Source: Pinibacter soli
GTDB taxonomy: Bacteria > Bacteroidota > Bacteroidia > Chitinophagales > Chitinophagaceae
Length of the DNA stretch: 64,000 nucleotides
NCBI RefSeq assembly: GCF_029961145.1
Contig: NZ_JASBRG010000008.1
Coordinates: forward strand, 1-64,000
Direction of reading: 5' to 3'
Below are positions 51,626 through 60,194 of the stretch, one piece after another. The first letter of the stretch is position 1, and each line of letters opens with the position of its first letter. Under the pieces are notes generated by a model that saw only the letters and a list, made by a program, of their open reading frames with translations, did not search any database and was not told the DNA's origin. The position numbers and the translations under genes were made by a program.

Positions 51626-52534
51626 TTATAGAGATGCAGTACCTGCATCGGTTTTAATACCATCAAAGCTGATCACTTTTTTCACAGGAGCCTTTGCAAC
51701 TGCATGAGAAGTTTTACCTTTTTTCATTGGTTTCTCAGCAGGCATTTCAGCGCTGGCTGTTGCTTGTGTACCGTTTAAAGAAGCAGTAGGATCTGCATCA
51801 TTAAAGCCGCTGCCGATACGGATATGCACTTCTTTTGAAGTTTCATTATAAGATACGATACCTTCTGAAATTGATTTTTTATCGCTTACTTTTTGGGCGG
51901 GAATTTTATAAATGTTTGCATCACTTTTCAGGTAAGCGTAAAATTTATCATCACCTATACCGGACACCCAGATCTTACCAGGGTTTTGTTCATCAACAGT
52001 TATTGTAACATTGCTGCCAGCTGTTGTTGTAGTTGTTGCAGATGGCTGTGTTTCGTTCGCTGTTGTAGTTGTATTTTCCGGTTGATAAGTTCCAAGCACT
52101 GCAACATAATATTTACCTGCATTCGGAGCCGGCGCAGAAGATTTAAATTCTGACAATGGCTGTGCTTGTGGAATTGGAGCTAAAGAACCCCATGCGGAAG
52201 TTTTTTTAGCTGTATCACCTGGTATAGTGTCTAACACAATGTATGCATCTTCTACTACAAAAGGTCCTTTTGCTACATAATTAAAAGAGAGATCTTTCTT
52301 TTTATCAGAAGTGTCTTTCTTAGGTACTGTATCTAGTACGTTATAAGCAATCCACTTAGATGTGTCTCTCTTAGTGGTTGTGTCTCTTTTTCCGGGAACT
52401 GTATCCAGAATAGATACAAAAGAAATGTCTTTTTTCGTAGTTGTATCCTTTGGTGTTTTTGTAGTATCAGTTTGGCTGAAACCCTGTGTTGACAGTAATA
52501 TCAGGCCTCCCAGAAGTAATTTCGGTGCTTTCAT
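51626..52534 (-). CDS. Secreted hypothetical protein with LDTVP repeats
   Basis: A 302-residue exported protein of unknown function. The signal peptide MKAPKLLLGGLILLSTQGFS is followed by a Thr/Lys/Asp-rich region (20-110). There ILDTVPGKRDTTTK, VLDTVPKKDTSDKK and VLDTIPGDTAKK recur as degenerate units spaced ~30 residues apart. A Thr/Ala/Pro-rich middle (about 145-180) leads to a compact segment (180-245) with GKIWVSGIGDDKFYAYLKSD and VHIRIGSGFNDAD, and a Lys-rich tail. The repeats are highly charged and look surface-exposed. I recognise no family. Confidence 0.6.
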   Translation of the reverse strand: MKAPKLLLGGLILLSTQGFSQTDTTKTPKDTTTKKDISFVSILDTVPGKRDTTTKRDTSKWIAYNVLDTVPKKDTSDKKKDLSFNYVAKGPFVVEDAYIVLDTIPGDTAKKTSAWGSLAPIPQAQPLSEFKSSAPAPNAGKYYVAVLGTYQPENTTTTANETQPSATTTTTAGSNVTITVDEQNPGKIWVSGIGDDKFYAYLKSDANIYKIPAQKVSDKKSISEGIVSYNETSKEVHIRIGSGFNDADPTASLNGTQATASAEMPAEKPMKKGKTSHAVAKAPVKKVISFDGIKTDAGTASL

Positions 52535-52925
52535 AACTAAAGGTTTGTTTTTATCAATTTGTTTTCTGACTAGTAGTATAGAAAAACTGTGCCAATTCTA
52601 TAAAAATGTGGATAACTCCGTTTTTTTAGGAAATGCTTTTTTGTCGAAACTCAATGATACTGTGGCTTTCATTGATTTGCTGTATGTTATGCACCTTTAA
52701 ACTGAGAAGCCTGTGTTATGAAAACATTAACGAATACAAAGGTTTCGGCGTTTTGCAGGCGCTTGCTAAGTAGACGCGAAAGACACTGTTTTACGAATCA
52801 GGAGATTTTGCCCCAATAGTCTTGTAAGATGGTAGGAAATTCGTGTAATTCACGCCGGATAAGCGTTTTATCATGTCACTACTTTATCTTAAATTTACTT
52901 TTCTATTCTTATAAGGAAACAAGGT
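52535..52925. other. Intergenic region upstream of uvrA
   Basis: 391 bp between divergent genes, which must hold the promoters of the repeat protein (leftward) and of uvrA (rightward). I see no LexA-type dyad that I could assign with confidence, no gene and no strong hairpin. The stretch ATTTACTTTTCTATTC near 52895-52910 is a possible -7 region for uvrA. Confidence 0.4.
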
Positions 52926-55799
52926 ATGGCAAAGAACAATAACGGGTTTGTAAGTGACGACGGTGCAATAGAAGTTTTTGGTGCGAAGGAGCACAATCTG
53001 AAGAACATTGACATCTCCATTCCAAAAAATAAACTGGTTGTATTCACAGGGGTTAGTGGCAGCGGAAAATCTTCCCTCGCTTTTGATACAATTTATAACG
53101 AGGGTCAGCGCCGCTACATGGAAAGTTTCAGTGCATATGCAAGACAGTTTATTGGTAATATGGAAAGACCGGAAGTGGATAAGATCACAGGGCTTTCTCC
53201 GGTAATTTCTATCGAACAAAAAACTACGAATAAAAATCCACGATCAACTGTTGGAACTATTACAGAGGTATATGACTTTCTGCGATTGTTGTATGCAAGA
53301 ATAGGTGAAGCCTACAGCTACAACACTGGAAAGAAAATGACGAAGTTTAGTGAAGAAGAAATTGTAGAAAATATTTTTAAGAAATTTCTTCATCAGAAGG
53401 TGAGTATCCTTGCCCCGGTTGTACGTGGTCGTAAGGGACATTATAGGGAATTGTTTGAGGACCTTCGCAAAAAGGGTTTTGTGAAAGTGCGTGTAGATGG
53501 TGAGATAAAAGATCTTGTTCCAAAGATGCAGGTGGATCGTTATAAGATTCACGATATAGAATTGGTGATCGACAGATTGAAAGTAGAAGAAGAGTTTCGC
53601 GTGCGCATAAGCCAGAGTGTGCAACAGGCATTGAATCTCGGTAAGGGGCTTATGTTTCTTGATCTTAGTGAAGCTGCAAAAAACACAGCATCCAAAGAAG
53701 CATCTTACTCAAAGCAGTTGATGTGTGAAGACACGGGTATTAGTTACGAAGAGCCATCTCCCAATTCATTTTCCTTTAACTCTCCATATGGTGCGTGTCC
53801 CGTTTGTAAAGGCTTGGGAACAGTGTACCAAGTGAGCATGGACAAAATAATTCCCGACAATACCATCAGCATAAGTGATGGTGCCATTGCTCCGCTAGGA
53901 GAGGAACGTGAGGCATTTGTATTTAAGCAGGTGCAGCAGATGGCGAGAAGATATAAGATCGACCTTAAGAAACCAGTAAAAGATCTTCCGCAAAGATCAC
54001 TGAATCTATTGCTGTATGGTAATGAGGAGGGTGAAGATGAAGCGGTAATGGATTTTGAAAATGTTTCCTCGGAAGGAACTGTGTACACCGAAGAGTTTGA
54101 AGGCATTGTACCGCAATTGAAAAGATGGTTTGCGGCAAGCAACTCAGACGCAATACGCGATTGGGCAGAAAAATTCATGGATCTGAAAACATGTCCGTCC
54201 TGTAAAGGTGCAAGACTGCGCAAAGAAAGTCTTTGGTTTAAAGTAGATGAAAAAAATATTGCCGAAATAAGCGAACTGAATCTTGACAAATTAATGGTTT
54301 GGTTTACCGGCATTGAAAAAAGATTGTCTTCAAAACAAAACACTATTGCTAAGGATATTTTAAAAGAGATTCGTGAGCGTTTACAGTTTTTGCTGGACGT
54401 GGGTCTTACTTATCTCACAATTAACAGATCATCCAAAACATTGAGTGGGGGCGAATCGCAGCGTATTCGTCTCGCTACGCAAATAGGATCTCAACTGCAG
54501 GGTATCACATATATTCTTGATGAGCCAAGCATTGGTTTGCACCAGCGTGATAACCACAGACTGATTGACGCATTGAAAAATCTTCGCGACATTGGCAATA
54601 GCGTTTTAGTTGTTGAGCATGATAAGGATATCATGATGGCCTCTGACTATCTTGTTGATATTGGGCCTAAAGCAGGCAAGCATGGCGGAAGCATAGTGGC
54701 ACAAGGCACTCCTGATGAAGTGTTAAAGAGCCAGAGCGAAACCTCCCAATATCTGAACGGCAAAAAAGGAATTGCTGTTCCCAAAGAAAGGAGAAAAGGA
54801 AACGGCAAGTCAATGGTGTTGAAAGGTGCGAAAGGAAATAACCTGAAAAATGTGAGTGCAACATTTCCTCTCGGAAAATTGATTGTTGTAACGGGTGTAA
54901 GCGGTGGTGGTAAATCGACGTTGATCAACGAAACGCTGTATCCGATTCTTTCCAAATATTGCTACGATTCTAAAATGTACCCGCTGGAATATGATTCCAT
55001 AAAGGGATTGGAGAACATTGATAAGGTAATTGAAATTGATCAGTCACCAATTGGAAGAACGCCAAGAAGTAATCCAGCCACTTATTGTGGATTTTTTACG
55101 GAGATAAGAACGCTGTTCTCTGCCGTGCCCGAAGCGAAAATTCGCGGCTATAATGCGGGAAGGTTTTCGTTCAACGTGAAAGGCGGACGTTGCGATATGT
55201 GCGAGGGCGGAGGCATGCGTGTAATCGAAATGAACTTTCTTCCGGATGTATATGTGCATTGCGAAAAATGCAATGGAAAACGGTACAACAGGGAAACACT
55301 TGAAATACGTTATAAAGGAAAATCTATCAGCGACGTTCTTGATATGACAGTCGATGAAGCCGTTGAGTTTTTCCAGAATGTGCCATATCTCTATCGCAAA
55401 ATAAAAGTGTTGCAGGAAGTAGGTTTGGGTTATGTTACACTTGGACAAAGTGCCGTAACGCTTAGTGGAGGTGAAGCGCAACGTGTAAAGCTCGCGACAG
55501 AGCTTTCTAAAAAAGATACTGGCAAAACTTTCTACATTCTCGACGAGCCCACAACAGGGCTTCACTTCCAGGATATTCAACATCTCCTGGATGTGCTGAA
55601 CAAGCTGGTTGATCGTGGCAATACTGTGCTTATAATTGAGCACAACCTCGATGTTATAAAAGTCGCAGATCACATCATTGATCTTGGTCCCGAAGGCGGT
55701 GATGGCGGTGGTAAGATATTGTTTGAAGGATTACCTGAAGATCTTATAAAAGTAAAAGAGAGCCACACCGGGAAGTTCCTGAAAGAGGAATTGAAATAG
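52926..55799 (+). CDS. uvrA: Excinuclease ABC subunit A
   Basis: A 957-residue nucleotide-excision-repair protein that finds DNA lesions with UvrB. It has two ABC ATPase halves. The first P-loop is GVSGSGKS at 42-49, with signature LSGGESQRIRLATQIGSQ in the middle. The second P-loop is GVSGGGKSTLINETLY, with signature LSGGEAQRVKLATELSKK. Zinc ligands come from CPVCKGLG and CPSCKGAR, and from CDMCEGGGMR and CEKCNGKRY. The C-terminus reads DEPTTGLHFQDIQHLLDV. Length and motifs are complete. It is transcribed alone, and other repair genes are not in the window. Confidence 0.97.
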   Translation: MAKNNNGFVSDDGAIEVFGAKEHNLKNIDISIPKNKLVVFTGVSGSGKSSLAFDTIYNEGQRRYMESFSAYARQFIGNMERPEVDKITGLSPVISIEQKTTNKNPRSTVGTITEVYDFLRLLYARIGEAYSYNTGKKMTKFSEEEIVENIFKKFLHQKVSILAPVVRGRKGHYRELFEDLRKKGFVKVRVDGEIKDLVPKMQVDRYKIHDIELVIDRLKVEEEFRVRISQSVQQALNLGKGLMFLDLSEAAKNTASKEASYSKQLMCEDTGISYEEPSPNSFSFNSPYGACPVCKGLGTVYQVSMDKIIPDNTISISDGAIAPLGEEREAFVFKQVQQMARRYKIDLKKPVKDLPQRSLNLLLYGNEEGEDEAVMDFENVSSEGTVYTEEFEGIVPQLKRWFAASNSDAIRDWAEKFMDLKTCPSCKGARLRKESLWFKVDEKNIAEISELNLDKLMVWFTGIEKRLSSKQNTIAKDILKEIRERLQFLLDVGLTYLTINRSSKTLSGGESQRIRLATQIGSQLQGITYILDEPSIGLHQRDNHRLIDALKNLRDIGNSVLVVEHDKDIMMASDYLVDIGPKAGKHGGSIVAQGTPDEVLKSQSETSQYLNGKKGIAVPKERRKGNGKSMVLKGAKGNNLKNVSATFPLGKLIVVTGVSGGGKSTLINETLYPILSKYCYDSKMYPLEYDSIKGLENIDKVIEIDQSPIGRTPRSNPATYCGFFTEIRTLFSAVPEAKIRGYNAGRFSFNVKGGRCDMCEGGGMRVIEMNFLPDVYVHCEKCNGKRYNRETLEIRYKGKSISDVLDMTVDEAVEFFQNVPYLYRKIKVLQEVGLGYVTLGQSAVTLSGGEAQRVKLATELSKKDTGKTFYILDEPTTGLHFQDIQHLLDVLNKLVDRGNTVLIIEHNLDVIKVADHIIDLGPEGGDGGGKILFEGLPEDLIKVKESHTGKFLKEELK

Positions 55800-55800
55800 A

Positions 55801-55921
55801 AATAATTGAATAACTGAATAATTGAATAATTGAATAACTGAATTCGAAAGTTGATCTTTCATCAAATAATTCAATTATTCAACCTTCAGTTAGTCAGTTA
55901 CTCAGTTATTCGGTTATTCAG
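55801..55921. repeat. Inverted repeat of TGAATAACTGAATAA type
   Basis: TGAATAACTGAATAATTGAA phrases (from about 55807) face TCAGTTATTCGGTTATTCAG (about 55902-55921) around the core TCGAAAGTTGATCTTTCATC. It fills the space between the convergent uvrA and XRE genes. It belongs to the same phrase family as 39397-39465. Confidence 0.65.
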
Positions 55922-55925
55922 TCTC

Positions 55926-56330
55926 TTACTTCTCCTCCAATCCCTGCTTCAAAAACATATTCTCCGTCATTAATTCGGCGATTTGTTTGTCTTTTACATC
56001 CATTAATTGCTTCAGGGTGTCCACATTCAATTGAAGGCTATCAATCAGTTTGCCCGTGTTTGCTAAATAAGCCTCCTGTTCTTCTTTCACAGCCTGGCTA
56101 TGTTCAAAATTATAACTCGTAAGAGCGAGATCATCGACGATCAGGCGGTCGAGGCTGATTTGAAAAAAGTCGCTGATTATTACTAACTCTTCAATATTTG
56201 GTTGAGCTATTCGTTTTTCCCAATTCCCTATTGTAGTGTGCGCTTTTTCAACCAGGATGGCGATTTCAGTTTGCGTAACGCCTTTGCGTTTTCTTAAGTA
56301 CCGCAGATTACTCGCGAAGTGGTGTTTCAT
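55926..56330 (-). CDS. XRE-type HTH regulator with coiled-coil tail
   Basis: A 134-residue protein. The helix-turn-helix of the Cro/C1 type occupies residues 1-68 (FASNLRYLRKRKGVTQTEIA, then KAHTTIGNWEKRIAQPNIEE and FFQISLDRLIVDDL). The C-terminal ~60 residues are heptad-rich (LIDSLQLNVDTLKQLMDVKD, IAELMTENMFL) and look like a coiled coil for dimerisation. The start is placed at the ATG at 56330, because the upstream extension starts at TTG (56339). No phage or plasmid genes are nearby, and the target is unknown. Confidence 0.82.
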   Translation of the reverse strand: MKHHFASNLRYLRKRKGVTQTEIAILVEKAHTTIGNWEKRIAQPNIEELVIISDFFQISLDRLIVDDLALTSYNFEHSQAVKEEQEAYLANTGKLIDSLQLNVDTLKQLMDVKDKQIAELMTENMFLKQGLEEK

Positions 56331-56876
56331 TATAACCAATGATTATTTAAAAAATATGTACTTCTCAAATAAGCTGGGTATATTTGCCTTGCTATATCAT
56401 TATTACCTGATGGCCAAATACTTCCTACTTACTTAAAGAAACCATTAAATTTTTTGTGATAAAATACCAGCCGGATGAATTAGTCCGGTCAGCGTTATTG
56501 GTAGGTACTTGTCAATGAGCAAATATATTGTATTCAGTTCTATTTCAGAAGTAAAGCCACTTTCGACCGGTTCTTACTCAATATTTACCTTTTACAAAAG
56601 TTGCTATTATGTGTGCTAGTGATGATTCAAATCAAGTTTTTTAAAGCGCATATCTGAACCCGTTGTTTATCAGATGTTTAGGCTAATGTTAAGAATTTCG
56701 AAAAGTTACTAACATCGTATGAAATTATTCTTATTTTTTTGCAACTTTAAAGGAGATGAACAGCAGGTAATTTCAGTTTAAAAAAATGAAGCAACCTGGT
56801 TCTCTTTTTTAAATCCACCTTTCCTGCGAACGCGAAAAACCTACCCCTAATTTTAACTCGTCAACCAACTTGAAAG

Positions 56877-57014
56877 ATGTTACTACAATTACTTTACCAC
56901 GTCATCTGCTTTTTAGTGCTAATGTCATGTTTTTTATCATTCAGCCTTAATAGAACAGATAAAAAGAAGTTCAAAATGCCTTTTATTGATCCTACAACAA
57001 ATGTCTCTAAGTAG
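56877..57014 (+). CDS. Possible small membrane protein, 45 aa
   Basis: A 45-codon frame with ATG at 56877: MLLQLLYHVICFLVLMSCFL is a strongly hydrophobic first half. A basic segment (NRTDKKKFK) and a polar end (DPTTNVSK) follow. The shape is that of a small single-pass membrane protein or lipoprotein (a Cys follows LMS at residue 19). Support is limited to composition and isolation in a long gap; I recognise no relative. Confidence 0.3.
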   Translation: MLLQLLYHVICFLVLMSCFLSFSLNRTDKKKFKMPFIDPTTNVSK

Positions 57015-57154
57015 CAGATTTAACTATCGATATCGATAAATGAAAAATGGCAATTTCCACTTCTGAAAATCACCATTGTATTTTATGCAGAAAGTAAATC
57101 GACAGCCTTTCGAGACATTTACTTTCAATTAATTTTGTTGGACTATTTTGTTTG

Positions 57155-57180
57155 CGAGGCATCGTGCGGATTCTGCCTCG
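57155..57180. repeat. Hairpin in the gene-poor region
   Basis: CGAGGCA (57155-57161) and TGCCTCG (57174-57180) form a perfect 7-bp stem with a 12-nt loop. There is no T-tract on either side, so it is not an obvious terminator. Confidence 0.4.
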
Positions 57181-57312
57181 TATTAATACTTTGGAATAAC
57201 CAGAATGCTCACTTTATTAAGGTGGTCTTCAATAAATTATGCGAGACAATTACTGGAAATTGAATAAGGTAGGATATTGAAAAAGGGATGTGGCGAAGCA
57301 AGCAGAAAAGGA

Positions 57313-57804
57313 TCAACTCGCAATTTTATATTCGAGCACCCCGCGTGACGGGTTGTGAAACGGAAACAAAGTTTCCATGAAAAAATTCAATATCGCAGCC
57401 CACACATTGTTTTTTCGCGCTGTCGGTTCAAATATTTCTATTCCTTCAATTTTTACTCTTACCAACATGGATTGATCGTAGGCCTTTTCACGTAACTCAT
57501 TGTCTACGCAGGTTACGGTATTTATTATTTCCGGATCAAGAATCATTTCTCCCAACCCGTTAATGGATAATGATGTATTTACTCCTTTTTTAAAATAAGA
57601 AAGTTTTACGGGGAAAATTCTGTCAAATAATGCCACATGCTGTACGGGCCTAGGAACAAGAAACCACAAATGTCCCAGCTCGTCAATGCACAATGTGTTT
57701 ACAATTTGTGTAGGCAGTTTTAATAATGTATCAGGCATGCTGTACATAATGGCACTGCCAATATTCTCTATTTTGTCTTTGATTATTTCAAGGCTTTTGT
57801 CCAT
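57313..57804 (-). CDS. Pyridoxamine 5'-phosphate oxidase-like (FMN-fold) protein
   Basis: A 163-residue protein of the split-barrel flavin fold seen in general stress protein 26 and pyridoxamine-phosphate-oxidase-like proteins: MYSMPDTLLKLPTQIVNTLC, then IDELGHLWFLVPRPVQHVAL, later VKLSYFKKGVNTSLSINGLG. The C-terminal part has NNVWAAILNFFMETLFPF. It is divergent from the PA2169-family gene and resembles the protein at 61864 in fold rather than sequence. The substrate is unknown; a stress role is inferred from family and neighbours. Confidence 0.65.
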   Translation of the reverse strand: MDKSLEIIKDKIENIGSAIMYSMPDTLLKLPTQIVNTLCIDELGHLWFLVPRPVQHVALFDRIFPVKLSYFKKGVNTSLSINGLGEMILDPEIINTVTCVDNELREKAYDQSMLVRVKIEGIEIFEPTARKNNVWAAILNFFMETLFPFHNPSRGVLEYKIAS

Positions 57805-57979
57805 AACACAGTTATTTGTTTAGTCAATAACAATTAAATGTTATGCCTTGTTGAAAATTAAGGAAATAAAAAAAATCGGTGTAGAATTTGTTCCTCAAAG
57901 ACCAGCAACATTTTTAGTGGTTCTTTATGAAATGTTGGTACAATTATTTAGATACAGTAAGCATAAAAAATCAGATACT

Positions 57980-58447
57980 ATGTCACAAAATGAAACTGTA
58001 GAGGTTTTAAATGACCTTATCAAAATCAACAACGATCGCGTTGCCGGATATCAAAATGCAATTGATAATACACCCGGTATTGATGTAGACTTAAAGGCCA
58101 TTTTTAGAAACATGGCAAACGAAAGTCTTAAGTATAGTAATCAACTTAAAGACGAAGTTGTAAAACTCGGTGGCGAACCAGCAACCGGCACAACTTTGAG
58201 TGGAAAGATTTATCGTGCTTGGGATGATGTTAAAGCAAGCTTCTCAGGTAATGACAGACAATCTGTTTTGAATGCATGCGAATTTGGCGAAGATGCTGCA
58301 CAAAAAGCATATAAAACTGCGTTGTCTTCTGATGCTGAGTTGCCTGCAGCTTTGAGGCAAACAATTATGGACCAACAAACAGCTTTGAAAAAATCTCATG
58401 ATTTGATCAAGAACTATAGAGATGCGAATAAAGCAGTAAGTGCTTAG
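57980..58447 (+). CDS. PA2169 family four-helix-bundle protein
   Basis: A 155-residue ferritin-like four-helix-bundle protein (DUF2383/PA2169 type): ETVEVLNDLIKINNDRVAGY, then IDVDLKAIFRNMANESLKYS, later AWDDVKASFSGNDRQSVLNA and ALRQTIMDQQTALKKSHDLI. Its Asp/Glu/His-containing helices could bind metal, but no catalytic set is proven. The start is the ATG at 57980. The frame is open further upstream from a TTG at 57848, but that part has a different, hydrophobic composition. Members of the family are stress-induced in other bacteria. It is followed by a good terminator. Confidence 0.85.
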   Translation: MSQNETVEVLNDLIKINNDRVAGYQNAIDNTPGIDVDLKAIFRNMANESLKYSNQLKDEVVKLGGEPATGTTLSGKIYRAWDDVKASFSGNDRQSVLNACEFGEDAAQKAYKTALSSDAELPAALRQTIMDQQTALKKSHDLIKNYRDANKAVSA

Positions 58448-58474
58448 GCTTGGAATAAATTTCAACAGAACGAG

Positions 58475-58504
58475 GGTTAGGTACGAAAGTGCCTGACCTT
58501 TTTT
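58475..58504 (+). terminator. Rho-independent terminator of the PA2169-family gene
   Basis: GGTTAGGTAC (58475-58484), a GAAA tetraloop and GTGCCTGACC (58489-58498) form a 10-bp stem with two G-U pairs. T6 follows (58499-58504). Confidence 0.9.
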
Positions 58505-58592
58505 GTAGCTATTATCGGAAGCATTTGCGTGCACATCGTACTTCTTACACGAAGCCCCGTTAGCGTGGTATGTTGAACAAGGTTTTTCAAAC

Positions 58593-58628
58593 AAAAAAAG
58601 AAGCATTCCTTATTAAACGAATGCTTCT
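58593..58628 (-). terminator. Rho-independent terminator of the lmo0937-family gene
   Basis: AGAAGCATTC (58599-58608) pairs with GAATGCTTCT (58619-58628) over 10 bp. The A-run at 58593-58599 is the U-tract read leftward. It lies 40 nt past the stop of the small membrane gene. Confidence 0.85.
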
Positions 58629-58668
58629 AAAATAGTGATTGGTGATGTATGATGAGTAAGAATATTTT

Positions 58669-58815
58669 CTAAGCACGCCTGATTACACCAAGCAACAATG
58701 CGATAACTGCCAGTACTAATAATACGTGAATCATCCCGGTTGCGCTATAAGCGAATACGCCAACTAACCAACCTACTATTAAAACTACTGCGACGATATA
58801 AAGTATGCTTCTCAT
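58669..58815 (-). CDS. lmo0937 family small membrane protein
   Basis: A 48-residue protein with two membrane helices: residues 4-24 (ILYIVAVVLIVGWLVGVFAY) and 26-44 (TGMIHVLLVLAVIALLLGVI), ending in a basic RRA tail. The GWLVGVF and HVLLVLAVIALLLG segments match the widespread lmo0937/DUF5670 family, which is often stress-linked but uncharacterised. The ATG is at 58815, and the gene has its own terminator. Confidence 0.85.
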   Translation of the reverse strand: MRSILYIVAVVLIVGWLVGVFAYSATGMIHVLLVLAVIALLLGVIRRA

Positions 58816-58995
58816 AATATTCAATGTTTTTTAGTGATTAATCTTTCAAGGAGTATTGTAAAACCTGCGCCAGTGTAAAAACACATGAATCGAGTGGAAG
58901 AAATTCCTCAAGTTGCTGAATTTTTAGTTTAAAAGCTACCTCTATTTCTCATTTTTAGACAGGCACATTATTATGAACTCTTTTAAAAAAAACAA

Positions 58996-59919
58996 GTGCT
59001 GTCATTCAAAAGCTTTATAAATATTTTAAAATCAGCGGGTAAGAGTTTTGGGGCGGATAACGCCATCAAATTAAGCGCTTCTCTATCTTATTATACAGTG
59101 TTTGCCCTTGGCCCCATGTTGATGATCATGATTTCCCTAGCAGGATTATTTCTTGGTGAAGACGCGGTGAAGGGAAAGATTTACGCTCAATTGAAAACAC
59201 TCGTTGGGTCTTCTGCAGCATTGCAGATACAAGAAATCATCAAGAATATCGAGGCTTCTCAATTTACTTCTACGGGGGTCGTTATTGGCGGAATTTTACT
59301 CGTGCTCGGTGCGACGGGCGTTTTTACGGAGATACAAGATTCAATCAATTATATCTGGTCGATCAGGGCGAAACCAAAGAAGAACTGGCTGAGATATCTC
59401 ACTAACAGATTGATATCTTTTTCTTTAGTAGTAGGTCTTGGATTTCTCTTGTTGGTGTCATTGCTCATTAACACATTGATAGATGCTTTCAGCGATTATC
59501 TCACAAGGTTCTTTTCAGATGATACGTACTACATCGCAGGCTTTATTAATACTGTTCTTACCCTTGGAATAATAACCGGGTTATTTTCCATCATTTACAA
59601 AGTTTTACCTGATGCGAGGATTGCCTGGCGCGATGCACTGGTTGGCTCGGGTTTTACGGCGGTGTTATTCATACTGGGTAAATTTCTTATCGGGCTTTAT
59701 ATGGCGCACTCAAAAGTTGGATTGACGTACGGAACTGCAGCATCGATCATTGTTATTCTTACGTGGATATATTATTCTTCAATCATCCTGTATTTCGGGG
59801 CGGAGTTTACAAAAGTGTACGCATTAACAAGAGGCGAGGGAATTAAGCCATATGACACTGCGGTTTTCATTGTTAAAACTGAAACAAAAGAGATAAAACC
59901 AATGACTGAAGCGAGCTAA
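58996..59919 (+). CDS. YihY/BrkB family inner-membrane protein
   Basis: A 307-residue membrane protein starting at GTG 58996 (MLSFKSFINILKSAGKSFGA). About six helices are visible. The family signature includes ALGPMLMIMISLAGLFLGED, VIGGILLVLGATGVFTEIQD and LPDARIAWRDALVGSGFTAV. It ends in a short hydrophilic tail. It was formerly called ribonuclease BN in error; the true function is not established and export has been proposed. Its neighbours are stress-type genes, and it has no operon partner. Confidence 0.9.
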   Translation: MLSFKSFINILKSAGKSFGADNAIKLSASLSYYTVFALGPMLMIMISLAGLFLGEDAVKGKIYAQLKTLVGSSAALQIQEIIKNIEASQFTSTGVVIGGILLVLGATGVFTEIQDSINYIWSIRAKPKKNWLRYLTNRLISFSLVVGLGFLLLVSLLINTLIDAFSDYLTRFFSDDTYYIAGFINTVLTLGIITGLFSIIYKVLPDARIAWRDALVGSGFTAVLFILGKFLIGLYMAHSKVGLTYGTAASIIVILTWIYYSSIILYFGAEFTKVYALTRGEGIKPYDTAVFIVKTETKEIKPMTEAS

Positions 59920-60194
59920 CGCAAAAATGGGTAATGAGTTTTGAGTAGTGTAACTTATTGTGAAATCTTATTGAACCAATTTCTATGGCGCTTGTGCGTT
60001 TAGCGGCACAAAAGATGCATAACCATATATCGGCAGTATTCCCGAAGGGCAGAATACCACCCTCCGGAAAAAAGGGCCAGAACCGTGGAAAGGTGTTAAA
60101 TAAGCAATTGCCCTACATCTGAATTGGAAGTCTGTACCCGTTCCGACCCCATCATTATTCAGTTACTCAATAATATAATTCAATTATTAAAAAT

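Larger units (their letters stand above)
56331..57312. other. Gene-poor intergenic region, ~980 bp
   Basis: The longest gap of the window. It holds one plausible small frame (56877-57014) and a hairpin CGAGGCA (57155-57161)/TGCCTCG (57174-57180) without T-tract. TTTTTTTGCAACTTTAAAGG near 56733-56752 resembles promoter sequence. There is no repeat, RNA gene or coding region of normal size that I can support. Confidence 0.5.

Noticed and set aside
55801-55921. Short-period repeats that might be a CRISPR array
   Set aside because: The units are contiguous 8-16 bp words with dyad symmetry, without regular unique spacers, and there are no cas genes.
57848-57979. N-terminal extension of the PA2169-family protein
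   Set aside because: The extension begins at TTG, has a hydrophobic composition unlike the family and is followed by a good ATG at 57980.
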